A program made the translations under genes and the position numbers. From Nymphalis io (lineage: Eukaryota > Arthropoda > Insecta > Lepidoptera > Nymphalidae): 64,000 nucleotides of DNA. Numbering within the stretch: position 1 is the first letter of the stretch; each line of letters begins with the position of its first letter. This document shows positions 1-10,800 of the stretch, piece by piece. The notes under the pieces were generated by a model that saw only the letters and a program-made list of their open reading frames with translations, was not told the DNA's origin and did not search any database. The stretch spans positions 16,864,001-16,928,000 of the forward strand of contig NC_065918.1 of the NCBI RefSeq assembly GCF_905147045.1, written 5' to 3'.

Positions 1-686
1 GCTACTATTTTTCTTCCTGTTCAACGTATATCAGGCGTTATTGGAGTTCGGAATATAGTGAAATGATTTTGATAAATTTTATCTAATAACGTTTCTATCT
101 TCAACTTCGCCGATTGACTTATTAACAATAATTATTTCAACTTTACGCACCTCATAATTTTATGATTCGCGATCATTTGGATATTTATATAAAGTATAAA
201 TAATTATTCGAGCAGTTGTTTTAAGGGGAATTTGCTTGTTCTTAATAAAAAGGAAATTTGTCCATTAAAAGGTCGCTTTTAATATAAATAAATATTGCAT
301 TGCATATAATAATATTATTTTCTTTTATAATTTTTTTATGATTTGTGTCTGGCAGAATATTTTGTTAATTAAAGTTGCGATGGCTGCTGTACGCAAAAAA
401 GAGGTCGGACCTTTTGTACATCCATCCTGGACCAATGGATCAATGTATTTTTATGTTTTCAATTTTAACTTTTAACACCAACGGTAATTCATTAAAGTAA
501 GTATATTGAAACATTTAAAAAGCAAAGACAAAAAATATATATTATGGTTAGGTTTGTTTAAAAGCTTATGATTCGACTTAAAAATTTAAATGTATTTTAT
601 CTCGCTACATACATTAAAATAACTTATGAAAAATATCAGATGGATATTAAATTTGTAATCTCTAATCCGGCGAGGCATTCTGCTTA
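1..686. other. AT-rich flank, no gene seen
   Basis: Very AT-rich sequence with stops in all frames and no recognisable repeat. Confidence 0.6.
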
Positions 687-701
687 TGTATGTAGGTACC
701 T
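687..701 (+). repeat. Target-site duplication, left copy
   Basis: TGTATGTAGGTACCT is repeated exactly at 1406-1420, directly flanking the LINE and adjoining its poly(A) side. The 15 identical bases mark the insertion as a target-primed event. Confidence 0.85.
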
Positions 702-1405
702 TTTTTGTTTTTTTTTAACGCTGGAAAAACGTATTACGCGTTTCCCCCACGGGAACTGGGGGGGTATGTGGGACTCGCCGGTGTCCAAGGCGCCGAGTGC
801 GCCCCGAACATCGGAATACCCACTAAAAAACCAGCGGTACCCTTTCCGTCTTAACGAGGAGCGCCCCGAGATCGCTTTCGCATGCTACCGTGGCGCTCTG
901 ACGGCCGGCCCGACAATGCAGGCCTCCATTCTCTAGGGAGGGTTCCCAGGGTACTGTGAACCTCCCCTAGTCCCGGCGGCGCCTATTGGGGGGGGGGGGG
1001 AGAAGGTGCGTATAGCGCCTTTTTCTTCTCCCCGGTCTTTTCCGGCGGATCGGGTCTGCAGCTGCATCCTCTTCCCGCACCCGCTTCGCAGGCTCCCTCT
1101 GTGACATCACTTCTGTGACCCTGGACGGTCGCCACGGAAGGCACCGGCATAGCGATCCCGGTCCTCCCACGTTGGGTAGGATGCGGCCTAAGGCAGCGGC
1201 AGCATTGACGAGCTTCGGGCCGAGTTGCACGAAATGCTGCCCGAATCTCCATCGCCCGTCCAGGATCAGGCCCAGGTATTTCATCTAGGCCTGCACCTTG
1301 ATCATCGTCCCGTGGACGGTGATACTCGCCTCGCGTGGGGGGCCTCTCCGTGGACCGTGGAAGAGGAGAGCCTTCGTTTTGGAGATAGAGACCCTGAGGC
1401 CCAGG
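702..1405 (-). mobile_element. R1-clade LINE, 5'-truncated and internally deleted
   Basis: On the minus strand one frame reads the late reverse transcriptase region, including VSISKTKALLFHGPRRG, an in-frame TAG, then MKYLGLILDGRWRFGQHF and LGRILPNVGGPG. This is typical of R1-clade elements. Straight after LCR it jumps to VMSQREPAKRVREED and a basic PIRRKRPGRRKRR end, so the thumb, zinc-finger and most of the C-terminal region are missing while the frame stays open to 967. A 3' tail follows, with a GC-rich stem (CCCCC/GGGGG near 743-765) and a poly(A) tract (702-718 on this strand). GC content far exceeds the flanks. It is a dead copy. Confidence 0.85.
988..1000 (+). repeat. 13-base G run inside the LINE
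   Basis: Thirteen consecutive G residues on the plus strand. On the LINE strand they fall in the proline-coding run at the C-terminal end. Length errors are likely here. Confidence 0.9.
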
Positions 1406-1420
1406 TGTATGTAGGTACCT
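1406..1420 (+). repeat. Target-site duplication, right copy
   Basis: This is the second copy of TGTATGTAGGTACCT, at the 5' (truncated) end of the LINE. Confidence 0.85.
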
Positions 1421-3524
1421 GCCCTATATAGCGAGGTGGGAGGTGTCACCCTATTGCCTCTTTTGTAGTTTATTGAGTTATGTTACATCGGATTGTGGAA
1501 ATCGGCAGATTATATTTTGCTCGTTATTCTAATCAAATTTATAAGAATGATTCTGGCCAGTGTTTTGTAATTTTTAATTGAATTTCTTAACTCGTTATTT
1601 TAAATTATTTCAAACATTGCAAGTTTTTCCTTAATTTTAATAGTGGAAAATTATTTATTTTCTATTTTTCTATTGTAGAGTACACACATCTACAAAAATA
1701 AATAAATTATTATTTTATAATATGTGTATATAATCTATGTATCTATCCATATTTCATCTCTGGTGACACAAAGTGGAGCGCGGGAAAACAGAATACCTGT
1801 ATGTATTTGGAATTGGCGCTTGAAGTGCAGACGGTAATAACAGTACAGATAGTTTTTACGCTTTTATGTACCGTTTGTTCGATAAAAATATACGATGGCC
1901 AATATAATGACAAATCGTATTGGTTATTATCAATATAAAGTCTAAGCCCAAGCGTAGTAAAGGAATTTGAATTTTGAGTACTCGCGACTGATGGTTGCAT
2001 GGTAACTTGTACATATGCGTTCGTTTTTTTTTTTTAATTATAATTTTACACCGTCCGCATTTCTGTTGTTATGAAATATGTACATAATTATGTATTCGAT
2101 ATTTACAAACACTATTATATACCTGTACTTATAAGCCAGAATGTATAATTAGAAACGAAATAAGTTAAATACAAACGCACAAGTTTTCAATTTAATTCAT
2201 TTATTAAGGTACATGTACCAGTCATCACATTTATCTACACATTCAGAATAATATGTTAGCCATTTAACACTAATTTTAAAATTTGATTGAAGTACATCGC
2301 ACGTTATATATTATGTATTATAGACACCAACTAATGTTACAGTTAACTGCAAATTTACATCCAGCTGCCATTTGTTGTTTCTGCCAAATCATTTCGTCTG
2401 TCGTATTTGCAGCTATCTGATTTGCTAATACATTTAAGTATATTCGAACGGTCTTATTCACAAATATATTATACGTATTTTAACTAAGATATATTTTGTC
2501 TTAATCATTTAATAGACGTAGCCATTTTGAAATTAGATAAATAATATTAGTTAAAATACGGTCACAATATATGTTTATGAACAATATCTAAGTTAAACAT
2601 CGAATATATGGAAATGCTTTCATAATAAGTATTTATGTATATATATGACATTTATTAACGTTCGACTAATCACTAAAATTTCATTTTAATCTAATTAAAT
2701 GACGATAAAACTTTGCGATAGTGAAAACAAATGTTAAAAATTGAATTAAAATAGTTTCATTTGATAAACGAAACATGATATAAAACGCAGGTTTAATTCA
2801 TAAAATAAACCTGCGTTTTTACCATTAACACGAAATGGCACACATTGTATACAGCTCTTCAGCTCCGATATAATCTTGTTTATATTTGTATTTACATTAA
2901 ACATATAACAATGACTCGCAAGGCATACGCTTTGCCCGTGTGTCAGAAATATTTTTTTTAATCTATTAGATTTACAATAACGCAATGAAATAATAATATT
3001 TACATTATACATGGCAAACGAAGGTTTGGTCGAATATTAAATAAAACTTATTAAACTATGAAATACGTAACGACGATTGCATTTGAATTTCTTTGAGCTT
3101 AAGTTTATTGTGCTAGAGGCTGTGATTATTGATATTAGTGTCTTTTTGTCTTAACATGGAATTCTCGAAGTTTTATCTTTAGTGTTTTTACGATAATTGA
3201 AATACGGTGCGTTTAGGAAGACTTAAACGAGAATGTTACGAAATTACTACGATATTGGAATGTAGGCAAGAAACCGTATGGGTAATAACTAATAATATGG
3301 TCCCCGTACTGGCAAGATCACGAAATTAAATTTATTTGCAATATTCCTGTCAGATTGATTTACTTGAGTAGATATTATTGTTAGTATTGTACGTACGGCA
3401 AGCGCGAATCAGTTCGACATTCTGTTACGTATATTATACCAGCACCACTAATACAGAAATTAAGATTATTCGTATAATATTGACAATACAACAAATAGAC
3501 AGCCCAATAACAATGGCAATGTCG
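1421..3524. other. Egfr 3' flank, AT-rich
   Basis: No gene is seen. It contains a 14-bp inverted repeat (2782-2819) and one AATAAA on the minus strand near 2200. The proximal part may be Egfr 3' UTR if a distal polyadenylation site is used. Confidence 0.6.
2782..2819. repeat. 14-bp perfect inverted repeat
   Basis: AAAACGCAGGTTTA at 2782-2795 and its exact complement at 2806-2819 are separated by ten bases. It lies about 1.2 kb past the Egfr stop and could form a hairpin in a long 3' UTR. Confidence 0.75.
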
Positions 3525-3536
3525 TTTATTTTTATT
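3525..3536 (-). terminator. Candidate Egfr polyadenylation signals
   Basis: Two adjacent AATAAA hexamers in the minus-strand sense lie about 460 nt past the Egfr stop. An ATTAAA variant occurs at 3810-3815 and another AATAAA at 2200-2205. Which is used cannot be told from sequence alone. Confidence 0.35.
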
Positions 3537-3991
3537 TTTTTCAGACCTATTGAGCGAAATAAAAATTTGAATGTATGTAGTATTGTAATGTAATTAATCT
3601 AATTATCACAGTTATAAAATTAAAATAACATTTACTTATAATTATAACGTCGGGAAACATAAACATAGCCTTTCTTAAACTAAATTAATAAATAACTTAT
3701 ACTTTGTGAGGTGCTTCTTCGTACAAGCAACTCGTGAAATAATTTTTACAATTAATTATAGTTTCGTAACAGTTTTTACAATAATTAAGTAGAAGAAATA
3801 ACAAACTGGTTTAATAACTATGATAAATTTTTAGTTAAATGTTTTTACAACAAGCTAACACTAGCCATCGCATAAATGGCACAAGAGGCGCTGTTGCGCC
3901 GTTTACAGTAAGTAGTCACCAATCGAAACGACGAGAGATCAGTTTGACGTTATGTGTCAAGAGCCGCAGCCGTATCCGCTATATATGGCGC

Positions 3992-4834
3992 TTACACTGT
4001 AGTCTCGTTCCGCCTCAGCGGCTGTAGCTCGCGCTGCAAGTCGTTGTAGTACTCGTGGTCGGACATGGATTCCTCTTCCACCGACTTTTGTGGTAGGTAC
4101 TTGCTAGTGCCCGGTCTTGGTGTGGTTTCACCCGTGCTGCTCTCACTGTTTCCTAAGGATTCGAGCGGCACCGGCTCGGTCGGGATACCTAATGTCTGCG
4201 GAGGTATGTTTTGCTCGGACATTAGATATTCAGGGTTATCGATGCATCTTTTATTTGCGACGAAATCACTGTAACGTAAGTCCTTTGTATCGTTACTCTC
4301 TCCAGCTTCTCCAATCAGGTCCATATAAGCCGAGGCGTTCTGGGTGTGTTGTGGTGACGGCATTAGATAGTCGTCTTCGTCCAACGGCAAGTTAAGCTTG
4401 AGATTTCCTACTTGCGCTTCTTTCACCTTCGAAATGCTATCGAACTTCGATTCCATGCAGTCTTGTCTTCCTTTCATCGGGTCGCTACAGTACCTAGAAT
4501 TCGAGCTGTCTGAAGCACATACTCCATTATTATAATAATGCCGTATTTCGGTCCCATCAGGATTTCGGGAATTATTATATCGCAGTAGGTCTCGATCCCA
4601 ACCTTCCGATCTATTAGAAGTATCAATGATGGCGCCCTCTTGGCCCGTTATGTTGTTAACCCAGGTAGCGGATGCGCATGGCTTGCTCGACTGCGCTTCG
4701 ATTGTAACTGTCGTGTTTGTTGTCGTTGATCCGGGTATAGCATTAAATTTTGGTTGCAAATACTCATCTGCTTCTACTAAAGGTTCAGGGCCGTCCATGG
4801 CCGAAGAGAGATTTCTAATTAGTTCCTTTTCATC
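3992..4834 (-). CDS. Egfr: Egfr coding exon 5: regulatory C-terminal tail
   Basis: This exon encodes residues 1170-1449 and the TAA stop at 3992-3994. It follows the acceptor TTTAATTTCAG and starts in phase 0 with DEKELIRNLSSAMDG, then EADEYLQPK, as in insect Egfr. The tail is low in predicted structure and rich in tyrosines: 1194, 1255, 1269, 1270, 1284, 1325, 1339, 1357, 1372, 1415, 1431 and 1432. Four fit the Grb2/Drk SH2 pattern YxN (1255, 1269, 1270, 1431), and NPEYLM around 1372 is a Shc-type PTB site. The last four residues are ETTV, a class I PDZ ligand. The binding roles are inferred from motifs. Confidence 0.96.
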   Translation of the reverse strand, partial: DEKELIRNLSSAMDGPEPLVEADEYLQPKFNAIPGSTTTNTTVTIEAQSSKPCASATWVNNITGQEGAIIDTSNRSEGWDRDLLRYNNSRNPDGTEIRHYYNNGVCASDSSNSRYCSDPMKGRQDCMESKFDSISKVKEAQVGNLKLNLPLDEDDYLMPSPQHTQNASAYMDLIGEAGESNDTKDLRYSDFVANKRCIDNPEYLMSEQNIPPQTLGIPTEPVPLESLGNSESSTGETTPRPGTSKYLPQKSVEEESMSDHEYYNDLQRELQPLRRNETTV

Positions 4835-7800
4835 CTGAAATTAAACAAAGTTAAATTGTTAAATTTAAAAATTATATTGTTTTGTGTTAAAGTTTACTAG
4901 AATAATAATAAACCTAACAAGAAATTTCGTTACTAGTCACATAAAATCGAAAACGACAATATGTGCTACTTAACATTCTATAACTTAAGTAATTTAATTA
5001 TATAGTTTTAAGGTGCATGTACTCCTCGTATGCACTTTAAAATGGGTACTTGTATTTTAAGAATTAATATAAAAGAATATATTTAAAATACGTTACATTA
5101 ATACATTTGCAGAGGGTTTCAAGTTTTATGGGAGTGTAATGTAAGGCGTGGAATTGCCCAAATAGTAATTTTTGAATTTTTATAATTTAGTTTGGCTTAT
5201 TTTTTAATTAGACCTGTTAAAGTCAATGACGTTTACTAGAATATTGATTATATAAAATAAAATATTATTAAGTAATTGTAATATTTACCTGTGTTGAATA
5301 AGATGGGAGTCGCATAAATTTATCTCCAGGAATAACTAGGTAGCGTCCAGGATCGCGTGCCATTTCAGCAAATGTATCTGCAAGCTGCTTAAATGTTGGT
5401 CGGCTGTCTGCATCGAGCATCCAACAAGAAACCATGATACAGTAAATGTCCAATGTGCAAATGCTGGGTTGTGGTAATTTCAGTCCATTTTCTATCAATT
5501 CTGGGACATTTCTAGCCGATATATTGGCATAAGGTCTTGCTCCGTAGCTTAAAATTTCCCAAATAGTTACACCAAAAGCCCACACATCACTTTTGTGTGT
5601 AAATATTCTGTGCTGGACGCATTCTAATGCCAGCCATTTTATAGGCATTTTTCCTCCAGCTGCTTTGTACTCGTCTTCATTAATGTCCAGTAATTTTGCC
5701 AATCCGAAATCAGTAATTTTCACACAATTAGGCGTTTGTACTAAGACATTTCTAGCCGCTAAGTCCCTGTGAACTAACCTTTTTTCCTCTAAATAAGCCA
5801 TACCACGAGCTATTTGAGTACACCAATTTAAAAATGCTTTTGATCCTATTTTCTCCTTATACGTCCTTACATAGTCCAGTAAACAACCAAGAGGCATTAA
5901 TTGCGTAATTAGCATCATCTGATTGGTCATGCAAACAGCCAGCAATTGAAGTAAATTGGGGTGCTCGACACTAGCCATTATATATGCCTCCTCCAAAAAT
6001 TCCTTACTAGAGTTTGCTCCTGTACCTTCTTTCAACACTTTAATAGCGACTGGTATTTTAACATTTTCTCCTTCAGGAACCCAAACTCCTTTATATACTT
6101 TACCAAATGCACCGAAACCTAGCATCCCTCCTCTACGCAGTTCAGCTTCTTTAACGATCCTTAATTTAGCGAGATTCGGCTTGACATTAGTTGGTCTTAA
6201 TGGTTCATTGTCTTCACAACCAGTAAGGACCATAGTCATTTTAACGGCTTCTTTTTTAGCCTTTGCCTTTTGCCTACATGTATAACCAATTATAGCTAGA
6301 ATTACTAGTAATATGAGCGCTAATACAAGAATCACCACAATTACTGTAGATATCTTTGCTGTAGCCATATTAGGAAGGCCATTAGCTAATGCTGAACAAT
6401 AGGGCTCATCTATAGGATTTTGAAGGAGCTCATCAAAATAAATCTTGTGTGGTATGTCGACAGGGCAACTATCAGTACAATTAAATTCATTAGAATTTGA
6501 GTCACCGAGAAATATTTTTAAATTTTGGCATTTGATACAATCCATCGACGTCGGTCCAGTACAACCTCTACATTCATGATGACAAGGAGTGCAAAGCCGA
6601 TTGACTTCATCGGTAAAGTGGTCCGAGGGACATTCGTCTTCACATTGATCACCTCGTTTGAATCCATTACAAACTTGACACACTTGTTGATGTATTCCAA
6701 AACCGGTGCATTTGTAACACAGTGGGTGACATTTCCTGCACACCACTTTAACTTTTCCTTCAAGGGGCTTTACATTACCTACCCACTCATTATAATATCC
6801 ATCAGGACAAGGTTCGTTTTCTTTTAGACAGCTTTCGACAGTTGCTTCTACACTGATTATGGCTTTCTTACAAGAGTTGCATCCTCCCTCACCTACAGTG
6901 TTATTAGATCCCGTGCATCCATTAAAACAATTCTGGTGACAGGGTTGACATGTTCCATTTTCGGTTGCGTATCTAGAAGCTGGACATACTGCGACACAGT
7001 ATGGCCCATCACGCACGTGCTTGCATTTAGTACAATTAGCTCTGGTCGGTCCCGTACATCCATCCAAGCACTCCGCATGGCACTGCTTACAAGTTTTCGT
7101 ACCCGCCTTGTATAATCTGAAATAATATGTTTTATATTATGACCTGTTATTCAATGTTATAAGTGTATAAGTAATATAATTCCTGAATATGGCAAAAACA
7201 AAAATAAGAAGATGTAAGGTGGCATTTTCTCTGAAGGGGAGCTCTAATTTTGCAATTTATTACATTAAAAAGAACTATTAAGAACAATAAAATTGCTAAA
7301 CAGAATAAGAAGGCTAATCTCAATTTTTATTTATCGCTGGTCAAGATGTTATTTTTAACCCTAAAGTAGTTGTTATTATGATAATTGAAAACATATACAA
7401 GTACATTAGTATATAGAATAATTAAAAATATAAAACAAAAACCGCTCCATCCCTCTAAGATTTCGAAGACAGAAGACGTATAGTATACTTTTTTTTAATA
7501 CCGACGTTAATGATAAAGTTTAAACAATAAAGCAAAGTGTAAAAAATTATTAATGGAAATAATTCGTGTCAGATAGACGCGATTTTAAAAACATTTTAAA
7601 TATTTGGGCTCTTAGTCTTTCTTCGAGGTCTGCGCTACTTAAAATTAGTGACAAAAATGTCTGACGAAATGACTTAGGAGCACTTATTTTTGTTCGTTTC
7701 TAATAATTACTTGTCGCGATAATCGAGTGTTGGATGTCTGCATTATGGATTTTCATTGTTTCAAGGATGATTTCGGCTATTAGCCTTAGAGGAAGATATG

Positions 7801-10800
7801 ACACATTTGAAGCTTAACTGACAAACACAGCAACGTACATAGGACTTTAATTAACTGGACAATATATTATAAACTATTACAAAAAAAAAACTAAAATATG
7901 GAAGGCTCAATAAAGCAAACAAGACATACAATACATCCCATACTCTTACAATATTTATAAGACACTTATAAAAAATACAGACCCTGGAAGCACTGTGCAG
8001 TTCTGTATACATGTTTCTCCGAATTTATAGTTTTCGCAGTACAGGCACTGGTCTGGTCCAGGTCCCCAGCATCCATCTGATGAACATTCAGTGTCACACA
8101 CCAAATTTGCTTTTTCTGTTAATGGAATAAATGAAACAAAAATAACGTGAATGATATGATAAACAAAAAGGATGGTAAAAAATAAATAAAATAAACAGAA
8201 AAATCGCTTTGCAAAATTTAAACCAGCTGTTAGTATTGTTAACATCATATTGGTGAAAAAATATATTTCGCGTGCATTTGGCAAGAGCTTATATTAGTTA
8301 CAGTAATTTTTTAAACGTCGCAAATGCAGTACTTAAATACAATAAAAAAGAAAACGTAAATGAGGATCCTCACAAAAACGCAACGCATAATACACTCACC
8401 ACAGTTCCTTGTGTCGCTATTCTTCTGAATTATTTGCTTATGGTCTTTTGATTTTACTAACTTATGCCATGCAATTTTTTCGGCAAAACAGAGCTGTCGA
8501 TTTTCCATAATTGCTATTGCACCAGAATTTACTCTTTTTAAAGATTTTAGTCCAAGCGATTTTAAAGATGTTTTTACAATATAAAGAGAGGCAAACAAGT
8601 TTTCGACTACTTGTCGTCCTCCAATCACTTCTAAGTTTCTAAAGTAAGAGAGATTGGTGAAATTCGGATGGTGAGCTTGAACATTCAAATAGCCGGTCAC
8701 TTCGCGGACTGTATTAAAAACCTCGAGAGCATTTGGTTCCATTTTTGGGTAGCGATCTCCAAACGAATAATCCGGATTTATCTGCTGAAAACCAGTGAAA
8801 GTCATCTCTAGTATTTCAATAGAACCGTCAATAATAGTGCAATCTTTGAAACTGTCGATGTTTCCGGAGTGAATAGGTTTTTCCGCGCGGCAAGTCTTCG
8901 GGCAAGTCACATTGCAAGGAATACACTCTCCGTTAACTGCAGTTTTATTAGGAGGGCAGCTACGCACACAGGCTCCGTTGTCTTTTAATAGATGTTCAGG
9001 GCAGTTTCTTACACAAGTTGCGCCATAAGCATATTTCCCGTCAGGGTTTGGCTCCCAGGAATAGGTAGTAGGGTTATATTTCTGCATTGGCGGGCATTCT
9101 TGAGAACACGTTCCTTCGTCATAAAAATTACGACATGCAAGGCATTGACTTGGCAATGGACCCGTACAACCTCCAGCGCAGAAGGTATTGCAACAATCTC
9201 TAGGATTAGGTCCGAAACAACGCCCTTGAGCGCACTGCGGGCTGCAATTAGTTTTTGAAAATTTTTGGCAATTATGAGCCCCATCGCCCCAACAACCAGC
9301 TTCGCAGCTCGGATGACACGGTGGACAATCTCTCTCGGGTACACTAAAGCTATATACGAATACATAGGTTGCATTTATGCCCGTTATTATTTCATCCCAA
9401 TTTATAGTTTTGACATGGCACAGGTTATAGTTATTGTAAATGCCTACACTACCTCGCAAGACATCTCGTAACGCGGGAAGTTCTAGTGTAAGGGCGGAAG
9501 ACATTGTGACCAGCATAGCGAATTCTTCTTCTCGGACTTTCAATTTAAATAGTGTTCGACCGCGAATGATCTGCAATTGCGGAAGAATGATTTGTGCTAC
9601 TCTGACATACGAAATGAGTACGTAGCCAGTCACTTCTCTGATGTGTTGCAGGAATGACAAGTCCATGGTTTCATTCTGAAGCCATGTTAGTTCTAGATTG
9701 CCATCGACGTATGTGCAGTTGGTGAAGCGATCGCGCAGGTTTCTATAATGGGTGTCGCGATTTGAAGGCACCGACATCCGACCATTGGTGCCAATGCATA
9801 CTGTAAAAGAAGAGAAATACATTTTAATACAACAATCCCAAAAAGCAAATAATTTTAAGAGAACTTAAAAATATCACTACTTAAGAAATTTCCGAGAGTA
9901 ATATAATATATATATAAAAGTAATAATAATAAGTAATATAATATATAAATATTATTTATAATTATATGCCATTATATTATATCGTATGTTATTTGACTCA
10001 ATTTATTACATGTCAAGTGAATGTAACTATGTCCAAATAAGGTATGAAAACGTGTGTTGTCTACAGCACCTAGCGGAGAACGGTGGGCGGCCAGCGATAA
10101 GCGTAGAGCGACGAGCGGGTAGCGGAAAGCGAGTGGAGAGAAGAGGCGCGTGGAGTGAGGAGGCGGTACCATGTGGGCGGGCTGACGGCACCGAAGCCAG
10201 TTTTCTCTACTACGCTACACGTAACACCGCTATTTGTGATTAAAGTATGAAAATAGCCTACAATGCCGCTTTGTTATGTTACACGGAATTAAGATGTAAA
10301 ACAAATGCGTATATGTATACGAATTGGTGTCCTATTAAACATTTTCCGTTAGACAGTTTATTTTTATAATGCAAATAGCTATGCTAGCTTGCTTTTTTAG
10401 TTTTAAATGTTTTGTTTGTAACAGTTAAAAATATACAAGTTTTTTGGAAACAAATATTTATTACTTATGTTTTGTAAATGAATTAAATTTAACTTTTAAT
10501 GCGATATTGAGAATAAAAGATCAAGTGACAAATCTCAATGGCGAAATCGTCAAAATATAATATTTCAGTCTTCGGCGAAGTACAGTATCCGTTTAATAAT
10601 TAAAATTATTTCAGACGCACTTGATATTTCGTAAAACGATATTTAGAAGTTTCTACTTAAAGATTTTTAAATCCCAAACTATTGTTTGTATTAATAAAGT
10701 TTAGCTGCGTCTGCGTCGAATCACAAAAAATTGTTTTAACCGCATTGTTACGTTGAGTGCGTCGAGTCTACCGAGACGTCATTCGATACGTTGTTGACTC

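Noticed and set aside
568..936. Plus-strand open frame of 122 codons
   Set aside because: It lies across the 3' part of the minus-strand R1-clade LINE; the LINE frame explains its openness and GC content.
9972..10172. Alternative Egfr first exon starting MVPPPHSTRLFSP
   Set aside because: A phase-1 GT exists, but the donor (GTGCTG) is weak and the N-terminus is a poor signal peptide. Kept only as a note on the GC-rich patch.
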